Below, piece after piece: positions 1 through 7,941 of a DNA stretch of 22,810 nucleotides (positions within the stretch are counted from its first letter, which is position 1; every line of letters starts with the position of its first letter). Below the pieces are notes generated by a model that was given only the letters and a program-made list of their open reading frames with translations, was not told where the DNA came from and searched no databases. This DNA comes from Stramenopiles sp. TOSAG23-3 (lineage: Eukaryota > Sar): positions 1-22,810 of the forward strand of contig LT642326.1 of assembly GCA_900128585.1 (NCBI GenBank), given 5' to 3'. Position numbers and translations under genes: made by a program.

Positions 1-68
<68 letters not shown>

Positions 69-110
69 AGAAGAAAGAAAGAATAAAAGAACGAAAGGTC
101 CAATTTATTA
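1..110. repeat. (GAAA)n microsatellite at window edge
   Basis: About 70 bases of nearly perfect GAAA tetranucleotide repeat decay into mixed GAA/GAAAA purine sequence by about position 100. It starts at the first base of the window, so the sequence probably breaks off inside the repeat. Confidence 0.95.
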
Positions 111-741
111 GGGTATTTTACATTTTTACATACATTACACAGTATAGGAAAAATAAAAAAAGATATATTATTATTAGGAAGAAAAAAAAATCTAGTATTG
201 CCAAAAAGAGCTTTGGATTTAGATAGATACAGTATAGGAAATAATCAGAACAACAACAACTAAAATATTAAATAGAATCCTCCCCCCTTACTTTTTATAA
301 CACAACATCATCATATCATCTTCCTTCTCCAAAAAAAAAAAAGAAGAAAAAAAAGAAGAAGAAAATAATAATAATAATAAAATAATAAATGAAATCCATC
401 CATCCAATAATCTAAAATAATGTGTAGACTGCCAACGGAGAAGAAGAACAAACCAAAAGAATAGGAAACGAAACCAAATAACAAAAATTGAATGAAGATA
501 TGGAGGAACGATTCGGAATGTATTTGTAAAGATAGTCGTCTGTAAAAATAAAGAAAGCTATATACGGAAGACTTAGCGTACGTTTGATTGCGAAAGTAAG
601 CGATAGGTAACGAGCGTACTGTCCTTCTTTCTCCCCTTTCTGAATTTTTCTCTCTCTTTTGTATCTATACGTAGTGCTTCAAACCTATCGAGGTTGTTGT
701 CATCGTCATTGCTTTGTTGACAACCAAGGAATTGGGCGAGC
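111..741 (+). promoter_or_regulatory. AT-rich upstream region and leader of the CNB-domain gene
   Basis: No gene is visible here. The stretch is AT-rich with homopurine and poly-A runs, including an AAGAAG/AAAA tract at about 329-363, and becomes less AT-rich from about 560. Several very short ATG-initiated frames precede the gene, for example at 420 (14 codons) and at 499 (9 codons). If transcription starts upstream of them they would be upstream ORFs. No convincing TATA element could be fixed, so the promoter label is by position only. Confidence 0.35.
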
Positions 742-3033
742 ATGAACGGGTTCTTCTCCAGGATATCCAGGAGCTCGTCCAGCTCGTCGCCACAGGCAAA
801 AGCCACTGAGGAACGAAACCTCCAGAAAAGCACAGAAAAGAAGCAGGAGTGTGGGGTACGGGGGGTCAACATTTTAAAGAATGCAATGGGCCATCCCGAG
901 AGCGCGACGCCCCCGGCCCAAGTGAAGAAAGCCAGCGCCGACCAACCGAGCGCCCCCGAGGCCGCGGAACCGTCAGGGACGGCGCAGGTCGTCGAAACAC
1001 TAGATTTTGAAGCATTTTTAAACGACCCGACGTCTTCGCGACTGCCCCCGCAGACCGCCCAGTCCCCTGGGAACGAGCGGGAGAAGAGCGCGAAGAAACG
1101 AACGCCGAGAAAATCGCGGAGGGCTAGCATTCGCCAAGCCGTTATAAATTCCCACGGTCGCCGTGCAAGCATGATGTTGACCGCCAGTGACAAGAAGGCC
1201 AAGCCCCAGAACTCCGCCATCGTGCGAAAGTTAGAGGAGGACGTCGACAGGCTGCAGAGCCAGCTGGAACGGCTGGCCTCCATTTTGGACGAGTCCATGA
1301 CCGAGAGAGACGAAGCGCTAGAGGCAAGGGACGTTGCCATCAACGAAAAGGAAGACATTCGGGCCGAGTGCAACATGCTGAAGGAGAAGGTAAAAGTGCT
1401 CACGGTCAGTTACAACGACGAGGCCCAGGGAAGAGCGGAAGCCATGGAGCTCGTCGACCAGCTTCAAAACGAAGTGTTTGACCTGCGCGGGAAGACGACG
1501 GAGGCGGCGGCGTCCAGGCGCAGCCGCGGTTCGGCAAAGTTCAACATAGAGGACGTTCCGGGAACCCCAGCAGACAAGCACGGCAGTAGGAACCGCTCGT
1601 CATTAGTAAAGCGCGCCTCGGGGGGGTCGTCGTCGTCTGACCGACTATTCCGGCAGAGATCGCCCAGCTCCGGGAGCGACTTGGGGGACGGGAAGCAGAA
1701 GGCCCAGGGATCATCGCACTTTTTGGGGAGGAAGATTAGCACGTCCATCCAAAGAATGTTTAGTGGAAGCGTAGACAATGGGCGCAGCGGCGACAAAGGC
1801 TCAGGGGGCAGCGGTGCCTCGAAGCCCCCACCCCCTTCACCAGCGGCGCCCGCGAATTTGCCGAAGATAGAGGTAGACGAAGACGGCGAGTTTCGGCTGC
1901 GCGACATCGAGATCGTGCTGTCGCAGGTCGCTATATTTCGGCACATGAACGCGCACGAGATTTCTGTCGTGGCTCGAACCATGAAGAAGGAACAGTGCAC
2001 CAAAGGCGATTTTCTGTTCCGGCAGGGTGAGATCGGCGAATCGTTTTACATCCTGCTCGAGGGGCAGCTGAACGTTATCTGTTACGAGGTTGGCCCAGGA
2101 AAGAGCCAGAAAATGATCCCTGGGGCGAGTGCCCGGTTGGTGGCCACGTTGAACCCGGGGCAATGCTTTGGGGAGACTGGCCTCGCCCGGTCCTTGCCTC
2201 GGACCGCAAGCGTGGTCGCTGTCACCGATTCCTCTTGCCTTCGTTTGCATCGCAAAGTGTTTGAAGACTTGAACAACCAGTTTGACGAATCGATCGTCGA
2301 GAACATGAAGTCGTACGAAACGTATCGCGAGTCCACTGAGTTTGTTGACGAGCTAAGGCAGTGGCTGCTCACCGCCAGGACAAGAGACCAGTATTTGTCA
2401 GTGTTAAAGAAGTTCCCGACGTTGACCTTGGACCTGAATAGCAGCCAGGTCGGCCGCAAATCGCTGGCCGGGGGACCCTCTCAGCTGGAGCGCGATTTGA
2501 TCCGTGAGACCGGAGTCTCCCTGAACGATGAGCTTTTTTCGTTCCACGGAAAGTCGAACGAGCGCCAAAACGCGTTCGACCGGTTCACCACGCAGCTGTA
2601 CACGTCCATGCTAAAGCTGCTGCACAAGCACAATATTTTTACAGAGGACAATGTGAAGACTGCCATAGAGGACGTGATGTTTGCGAGCAATAGGACGATT
2701 GCGGGGGGAGATTCGTACAGCCAGACAGACCTGCTGTTCGGAAACAACGATTTGGTGGTTCTGTCACCCCACAGTTATGAAGGGGAGCCGTCTTCTATTT
2801 TTATCAACGAAGACGACTGCTCTATATTCATTAGGGTCGTCAACGGGTACAAGATCAGCCATTTCGACGAGGACATGCAGGTTGCCGTTTGGGCCACCAT
2901 CTTTTCTACCGTGTCGGAAGAAATCAGGTTTGACCGAGAGAAGATTTTGAGAGACGGTGGGAACACCATCGGGGATATTTCCCGTGGTAGAGTCAGCGTC
3001 AGAGTGTTAGATCTAGATGTTCGCTTTGAGTAG
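742..3033 (+). CDS. Cyclic-nucleotide-binding-domain protein with central coiled coil
   Basis: The 763-residue product is probably a cyclic-nucleotide sensor without an attached kinase or channel. The N-terminus (about 1-150) is Ser/Pro/charge-rich and looks disordered. It holds two RRAS motifs with serines at about 129 and 143, the consensus for PKA phosphorylation. Residues about 156-250 form a strongly heptad-like coiled coil. A Ser/Gly/Pro-rich linker follows. One CNB domain spans about 390-510, and its phosphate-binding cassette reads FGETGLARSLPRTASV (476-491). It keeps the glutamate (E478) and arginine (R487) that contact the cyclic phosphate and ribose in PKA and EPAC. The last 250 residues form a conserved-looking globular region I do not recognise. 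No transmembrane segment is seen, which argues against a CNG/HCN channel. The ATG has A at -3. The CNB call is secure; ligand and role are inference. Confidence 0.85.
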   Translation: MNGFFSRISRSSSSSSPQAKATEERNLQKSTEKKQECGVRGVNILKNAMGHPESATPPAQVKKASADQPSAPEAAEPSGTAQVVETLDFEAFLNDPTSSRLPPQTAQSPGNEREKSAKKRTPRKSRRASIRQAVINSHGRRASMMLTASDKKAKPQNSAIVRKLEEDVDRLQSQLERLASILDESMTERDEALEARDVAINEKEDIRAECNMLKEKVKVLTVSYNDEAQGRAEAMELVDQLQNEVFDLRGKTTEAAASRRSRGSAKFNIEDVPGTPADKHGSRNRSSLVKRASGGSSSSDRLFRQRSPSSGSDLGDGKQKAQGSSHFLGRKISTSIQRMFSGSVDNGRSGDKGSGGSGASKPPPPSPAAPANLPKIEVDEDGEFRLRDIEIVLSQVAIFRHMNAHEISVVARTMKKEQCTKGDFLFRQGEIGESFYILLEGQLNVICYEVGPGKSQKMIPGASARLVATLNPGQCFGETGLARSLPRTASVVAVTDSSCLRLHRKVFEDLNNQFDESIVENMKSYETYRESTEFVDELRQWLLTARTRDQYLSVLKKFPTLTLDLNSSQVGRKSLAGGPSQLERDLIRETGVSLNDELFSFHGKSNERQNAFDRFTTQLYTSMLKLLHKHNIFTEDNVKTAIEDVMFASNRTIAGGDSYSQTDLLFGNNDLVVLSPHSYEGEPSSIFINEDDCSIFIRVVNGYKISHFDEDMQVAVWATIFSTVSEEIRFDREKILRDGGNTIGDISRGRVSVRVLDLDVRFE

Positions 3034-3859
3034 AAAGAAATGTACCGGTAGTATGTCAAGAGTATACTAGACTTGTACTGTTCCAACTTTGGGACGACTT
3101 CAGATAATAAGATTTGCAATCGAATATAAAAACAAAATAGTTGTTGTATTTATTTATTATTATTAAAAAAAAAAAATATGATGATTTTTTGATTTTTTTC
3201 CAATATTATTGCCATGCTGTGATTATCTTATACTTTTGAATGAACTCTCCTCTTCCTTCTTCTTCTTTCTTCTTCTTTCTTCTTCTTCTTCTTCTTCTTC
3301 TTCTTCTTTCTTCTTCTTCTTCTGCTTCTTTCTTCTTCTTCTTCTTCTTTTTTCTTCTTCTTCTTCTTCTTCTTCTTCTTCTTCTTCTTCTTCTTCTTCT
3401 TCTTCTTCTTTCTTCTCTCTTCTTCTTCTTCTTCTTCTTCTTCTTCTTCTTCTTCTTCTTTGAAACCTTTTTGGTGGTATTTAATATTAATATTATTTCA
3501 AACAATATACACACACCAGTATAAACAATGAAGAAAGAGAATAAAATTATTATTGATGAAGAAGAAAGAAAAAAGAATTGTTTTTTTTTTTGTTTGTTTG
3601 GTTTTTGTTGTTGTTGTTGTTGGTTGTTGATCAAATCATGATTTTAAATTGTTTTTATTATATAGTAATAAAATAAGAAATGGAAAGGTCCATTCATCTA
3701 GTACATTTATTTCTTCCTTTCGATGTTAAAAATCATACCAAAGGACTGTTGTTAGAACGGGTCACGTGCATTATCGTTTTAGGAATCACCAATACGAGCC
3801 ACGAAAGGCGAGAAGGATATTTTTAGTTTTGATTGTTGGAAGCGGTCGACGAAAGCAAG
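3034..3859. other. Intergenic spacer with long pyrimidine repeat
   Basis: The spacer lies between the CNB gene and the KIF-binding-protein gene. It is AT-rich and holds a long TTC tract (listed separately), a T-run near 3580 and a TTG repeat at about 3606-3632. Long frames through the TTC tract encode only Ser/Leu/Phe or Lys/Arg/Glu homopolymers and are not genes. The 3' UTR of the upstream gene and the promoter of the downstream gene must both lie here. Confidence 0.8.
3248..3461 (+). repeat. Long (TTC)n polypyrimidine tract
   Basis: About 210 bases are almost pure TTC triplets with occasional extra T or CT interruptions. The strand carrying the flanking genes is all pyrimidine and the other strand all purine. 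Mirror-symmetric GAA/TTC tracts of this length can adopt triplex (H-DNA) structure. That is known for GAA repeats in general and is not shown here. Confidence 0.97.
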
Positions 3860-5836
3860 ATGGCAGCAATGCTCCAAAAGGCAATGGAGGCCTCCACCGC
3901 CAAAGTTGACGAACAATTTCAAATACGGGAGACATTGGTGGACGCGTCTGCGTTGGAATCCGCAGAAAATCAGAGAAATGAGCCGTTTAAAACGTTTTAC
4001 GAGGCGAGAAAGGTGCTGACAGAAAAGAAAAAAATAATTGAAGATGAACTTGAGAAGAGGGAGCAGTCGTCGACCTCCTCTCCTACGACCCAGGCTTTGA
4101 AGGACAACGTGGCTATTTTGAACTACAGGCTGGGCAAAAATTTTTTCACGACGGAGGAAAACCACGAAGCCCAGGTTCATCTGGAGTCTGCTGTGGGGAC
4201 CCTGTCCCCGAAACGCTGGAAGGGAGACCCGTACGGGGAAAGGAAGAAGGCCGCCCCCAGCGACAGCAGTGAGAAGGAAGAGGATTCTGGCGGGCAGTCG
4301 GACGGCGAAAGTGTATCCGTAGTTGATTTAATGAACAACCCTTTTGTACCCCAGCTTATCGACAGTTTCAACCAATTAGGAGCATTGTGGGCGTCTCGTG
4401 GCGATCTGAAAAAGGCCAAGGGCTGCCTCAGCCGCTCCCTGTTGCTGTACAAAAAACTGACGGAGTGTGACGATGGGTCCAGTTCGGAGGAAGAGCAGCA
4501 CGTGCTGACGTCCATTCATATCTTTACACTGTTTTTCTTGGCACAGGTGGAGGGCCAATTGGGCAACTCAGAGGGTTCCTGCAAATATGTAAGGGAAACG
4601 CTTACTCTGCAGCAACAAAACGGGGAGTACGACAAGTACGAGTGGCCTCTAAACTGCGCTAAGTTGTCGGATTATTACATCAACCAAGGAGACATTCGCG
4701 AGGCCGAAAATTGCCTTTTCTACGCCCAAGAAGTCGCCAACAACGAGCTGCCGGACCCCGAGTACAAAGAAGAAAACGGGAAGAAAGCAGCGGTGGACAT
4801 CGACGACCCGTCGTTGTGCACTAGGAGTACGATATGGCGCATGTGGGGGGATTTGTACGCGAACGTGCTGCACAGTGCCCGAGATTTGAAATTGGAGTGC
4901 GAATTAAAAGGGGTTCAGATTCCGCAAGCCCCCGAGGAGGGGGAGTACGTCCCTAAGGAAGTGCCTATCTGCAAGTTGACAGTCTCGGAGGAAAAGGTGA
5001 AGCTGCGACGATGCCCGATGCTTCTGTCCATAACGAGCGCAAAAATAGCGACACAAGTGTTTAAGCTTTCGCGCGCATGCTACGAGAAAGCACTCGATTA
5101 CTTTGTGCTCGACGGGAGGGTGACTGACCACATCAACATCAACCAAAAGATCGGCCAAATGTACCGCGATTTAGCCGAATTCGAGACAGGATGGAAGCGG
5201 AAAGTTGGCATGGGGACAAGGTGTCAATCGCTGCTCGCCCCACTGTACGATGAGTTGAACCACGATGTCTTCTTGCTGCTGTCGAAAGAGCTTTCGTTTG
5301 CTTGTGGCCAGGCAATGCAGGACATACAGGCAATCCATTACGAGCGGGTCTTCAACGGAAGCACCTCGAGCGACGAGAGAGCCGTTGCCATGAAAAAGGG
5401 CGACAAAGCAGGCTTTCAGGCGTACGGTTGGTTTTTCAAATTTTTGTCCCTCTTCAACACGAAGGAGGGAAAGCACCCTGAAACGGTCGACAAAGACAAT
5501 TTGCACAGCGTTCTGATGGCCCACTTGAACATTGCCCGCATATTTGGAAAAATGTTCGCAGAAGGGAACTCCCAGCTGAAGATTCACTGGATGACAGAGA
5601 GTTTGAAGGAGTACAAGTTCATCGTTGCATTTGGGGAGAAAAACATACCCGCGGCTTTGGAAGAGACGAAACGGGAAGCTGGGCTAGACCCATCGATTGA
5701 TGTAAGCCAATTGAAACCAATCTTTCAGGACGAGATAGCACATTGCCGGGAAATGTGCGCGTTGCTGCCACAGAAGATCGATGAATTGCACTACAAAGGG
5801 AACGACATTGATGGGTCTGCAAATAATCCGAAGTAG
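3860..5836 (+). CDS. KIFBP: KIF-binding protein (KBP) family
   Basis: The 658-residue product is a cytosolic helical-repeat protein. The animal homologue (about 620 aa) binds motor domains of selected kinesins and blocks their attachment to microtubules. TPR-like helical pairs are visible at about 170-200 (FNQLGALWASRGDLKKAKGC), 264-300 (CAKLSDYYINQGDIREAENC) and 400-440. The C-terminal half matches the KBP_C signature as I remember it, above all the stretch with VTDHININQKIGQMYRDLAE followed by a FETGWKRK-type segment and a conserved PLYDELN block. A glutamate/serine-rich insert lies near 125-155. The open frame extends nine codons upstream, but only to a TTG. The first ATG (3860) has A at -3 and G at +4, so I start there. 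The family call is firm. A role in flagellar or mitotic kinesin control is inference. Confidence 0.88.
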   Translation: MAAMLQKAMEASTAKVDEQFQIRETLVDASALESAENQRNEPFKTFYEARKVLTEKKKIIEDELEKREQSSTSSPTTQALKDNVAILNYRLGKNFFTTEENHEAQVHLESAVGTLSPKRWKGDPYGERKKAAPSDSSEKEEDSGGQSDGESVSVVDLMNNPFVPQLIDSFNQLGALWASRGDLKKAKGCLSRSLLLYKKLTECDDGSSSEEEQHVLTSIHIFTLFFLAQVEGQLGNSEGSCKYVRETLTLQQQNGEYDKYEWPLNCAKLSDYYINQGDIREAENCLFYAQEVANNELPDPEYKEENGKKAAVDIDDPSLCTRSTIWRMWGDLYANVLHSARDLKLECELKGVQIPQAPEEGEYVPKEVPICKLTVSEEKVKLRRCPMLLSITSAKIATQVFKLSRACYEKALDYFVLDGRVTDHININQKIGQMYRDLAEFETGWKRKVGMGTRCQSLLAPLYDELNHDVFLLLSKELSFACGQAMQDIQAIHYERVFNGSTSSDERAVAMKKGDKAGFQAYGWFFKFLSLFNTKEGKHPETVDKDNLHSVLMAHLNIARIFGKMFAEGNSQLKIHWMTESLKEYKFIVAFGEKNIPAALEETKREAGLDPSIDVSQLKPIFQDEIAHCREMCALLPQKIDELHYKGNDIDGSANNPK

Positions 5837-6028
5837 TTAAGTTCATTAGAGTGTGATTGAATTGATATTTAGTACCAGGTACCGTATTACCAAGGTACCA
5901 AGGTAGAAGAAGAGGGAAGAGTAGGAATTTGCTATTTTTTTATAAAATAATTATATAGGATTTTGTAAAATATTATTATTACACTTTATCCGTATTCTAA
6001 ACTAACCCGGGCCTCCCTCCGCGCTGTG

Positions 6029-6056
6029 CTTCTTCTTCTTCTTCTTCTTCTTCTTC
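6029..6056 (+). repeat. (TTC)n tract downstream of the KBP gene
   Basis: Nine or so perfect CTT/TTC triplets end a CT-rich stretch, about 195 bases after the KBP stop. Confidence 0.95.
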
Positions 6057-6197
6057 GATAAAATATTTGTACCTTCTCTTGTGGTATTATTATTTATTTT
6101 ATTAGGGGCGGCTCTGATAAGATAGAATTATTGTTTTGCCTGTGGAAAGAATAAAATTGTATACGGTGACACTTTAGTCGTACGAAATCAAAATATT

Positions 6198-6287
6198 ATG
6201 TCTAAAAATATGGCGCAAAAGTTACGCGAACATTTATATCAATCACGAGGACGTTATAGAGACAGTGTTGGAAAACGGCCCGAATAA
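6198..6287 (+). other. Possible upstream ORF in leader of the dioxygenase gene
   Basis: An ATG opens a 29-residue basic frame (MSKNMAQKLREHLYQSRGRY at its start) that stops 7 bases before the ATG of the dioxygenase gene, in a different frame. If it lies in the mRNA it would act as an upstream ORF reducing initiation at the main start. It could also be chance, or mark a sequence error that hides the true N-terminus. The main frame is itself open back to about 6178 without an ATG. Confidence 0.3.
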
Positions 6288-6294
6288 ATACAGA

Positions 6295-7233
6295 ATGGCT
6301 GCCCAGGGGACTCGTATTGAATTGTACAACGGTACCTTGAAAGTGTTTACGCAAGTTCCCGCGGCCATTGAATTATGCAAATATTTTAGAGAAAGTTATT
6401 TAGAGAAACATTCGATACTGAAATCGCCAGAAGCCACGCATAGTAACACTCCAGAAAGTGTAAGAGTGGAGGCGTGCGAAGATTTTGAAAAAGATCCGCG
6501 TGTCCAGGGGCTGTGGAAAAAAATAATAAATTCTGCAGGCGTTCACTCTCCCTTGTCTTATGCTTGTTGGGATAGGGTAAGGCTGCGAATACAGCAAAGC
6601 GACGGGGGTTATGACAATGTTAGCAATGAATTGAACAGCACAGGGCGTTTTTCATCCACGTTACCCCTCCATCGCGACACGTGGGCAAGCAACGTGATGC
6701 AGCAGTTGAACTGGTGGACGCCACTGCTGCCCATCGACAAGGACAGGACGCTTGCGATTTATCCAAACTTTTTCGAAAAGCCCGTACCAAATACGTCGCA
6801 GCAGTGGAGTATGAAAGAACTCAAAAACCATCGCAAAAAGAATGCCCCGTACCCTCAACTCCCAATGTTCGACGTGAATTGTAACGTGGTTGGACTGGAG
6901 CCTATGCAAAAGGAAGACAAGGATGCGTTCTTTCAGGAGCTAAACGAAGATGCCCAACCAATCCTCATCTCACCCGGAGACGTCATCGTTTTTAGTGGGG
7001 CTCACCTGCATGGAAGCGTAGTGAATAAGACGGGAAAAACACGCTTCTCCACGGAGCTTCGCACCGTTGACGCTCTTGACGTCACCGAAGAGAGACACGC
7101 ACGAAATATAGATGGACATAGTCCAGGAGTTCAATACAAATGGTTTGAAAGTATTGGTGAATTGGGGGAAGACGAAGGAATCGATAAAGGGGTTAGGTTG
7201 GATCGATTGGTAGAAAAAATTAAAACTACTTAA
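6295..7233 (+). CDS. Phytanoyl-CoA dioxygenase-like Fe(II)/2-oxoglutarate oxygenase
   Basis: The 312-residue product fits the PhyH branch of the non-haem Fe(II)/2-oxoglutarate oxygenases, which hydroxylate small molecules using O2 and 2-oxoglutarate. The iron triad is visible as H126-x-D128 (in LPLHRDTWASN) and a distal histidine, probably H239 (in FSGAHLHGSVVN). R250 or R256, just downstream, can hold the 2-oxoglutarate carboxylate. The segment ISPGDVIVFSGAHLHGS is the usual double-stranded beta-helix strand of this family. No signal peptide or peroxisomal C-terminal tripeptide is seen (it ends KIKTT), so it is probably not peroxisomal phytanoyl-CoA hydroxylase itself. The frame also has an earlier GTG at 6265, but ATG 6295 has a good context (A at -3, G at +4). 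The substrate cannot be read from the sequence. Confidence 0.8.
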   Translation: MAAQGTRIELYNGTLKVFTQVPAAIELCKYFRESYLEKHSILKSPEATHSNTPESVRVEACEDFEKDPRVQGLWKKIINSAGVHSPLSYACWDRVRLRIQQSDGGYDNVSNELNSTGRFSSTLPLHRDTWASNVMQQLNWWTPLLPIDKDRTLAIYPNFFEKPVPNTSQQWSMKELKNHRKKNAPYPQLPMFDVNCNVVGLEPMQKEDKDAFFQELNEDAQPILISPGDVIVFSGAHLHGSVVNKTGKTRFSTELRTVDALDVTEERHARNIDGHSPGVQYKWFESIGELGEDEGIDKGVRLDRLVEKIKTT

Positions 7234-7941
7234 TACAATATGTGTAAATATAATAATTAATGCAATCACACATTCCTTACCAGTAACCCTAATACCAAAC
7301 ACAATCTCTTTTTTTGTTTTCTTTTTGTTGTTGTTGCTATAATTAGCTCTAAATAATATTATTTGCTGTTTTATTTCTCAATATGCTGTGATATTATTAC
7401 GTTAACAAATATAATAACGGTCGTCTCTTCTTCTTCTTCTTCTTCTTTTTTAATTATTTTTTATTTAATAATTATTATTTATTATTTTAATTATTTTAGG
7501 CATACGCCTTTGCTGTGTCGTTATAATATTATTATTTTATATTATCAACAAAAAAAAATAATAAATAATATATTATTATGCACAACTAACTAATAATAAT
7601 CGAAAAAAAGAAAGAGAAAGAAGTACAATAAGAAAAAAGAGACATTGTACATTATCAGAAAAAACAAGCAGAGGATTTGGTGTGGGAACATTTGAATCGG
7701 TAAGTTGATTCTGTTGAAGGCATCTGTTTACTGAGAGGTTTATTATTCTATTTTCTGTGCATGGAAATAAGGGAGACGAGCCGGATTGGAGTTGCTTGTC
7801 TCTGGCTGTTGCTTTGAGGCCTTTGTTTGCGCAGGAGTGCAGAGAAGAATTGACCGAACGAACGCTTGGTTGGGCCCCTTGGTGTGTACATACATAAGGG
7901 AGAAGCGGTTCGCTTGCAAACCGACTTGTTAGGGGTTTAGT
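7234..7941. other. Intergenic spacer and likely leader of the J-domain gene
   Basis: The first 400 bases are extremely AT-rich, with a TTC tract at about 7427-7447 and TAT/ATT runs. From about 7670 the composition becomes balanced, consistent with a transcribed leader. A consensus 5' splice site TCGGTAAGTTG sits at 7697-7707. A plausible acceptor TTTGCGCAG ends at 7834, preceded by a pyrimidine-rich stretch. Splicing this 135-nt piece would remove an upstream ATG at about 7760. The intron is a candidate only. Confidence 0.4.
7427..7447 (+). repeat. (TTC)n tract downstream of the dioxygenase gene
   Basis: Six or so TTC triplets run into T-rich DNA, about 195 bases after the dioxygenase stop. 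Confidence 0.9.

Larger units (their letters stand above)
5837..6294. other. Intergenic spacer with short (TTC)n tract
   Basis: This spacer is AT-rich. A CT-rich segment (about 6008-6056) ends in nine or so TTC triplets at 6029-6056. It lies about 195 bases after the KBP stop and about 240 before the next start. A 29-codon frame at 6198-6287 is listed separately. Confidence 0.8.

Noticed and set aside
573-1403. 276-codon frame on the - strand over the CNB gene
   Set aside because: It is antisense to a gene with a recognisable domain and encodes Ser-rich sequence mirroring the GC-rich codons of the true gene.
3206-3634. Frames through the TTC tract on both strands (poly-Ser/Leu/Phe and poly-Lys/Arg/Glu)
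   Set aside because: They are translations of a microsatellite with no non-repetitive protein sequence.
3833-3859. TTG start for the KIF-binding protein
   Set aside because: A eukaryotic context is clear, and an in-frame ATG nine codons later has A at -3 and G at +4.
6265-6294. GTG start for the dioxygenase
   Set aside because: A non-ATG start is unlikely in a eukaryote, and ATG 6295 has a good context. The open sequence upstream is reported as a finding instead.
7363-7593. 76-codon frame in the spacer before the J-protein gene
   Set aside because: It is low-complexity Ile/Tyr/Ser translation of ATT and TTC runs.
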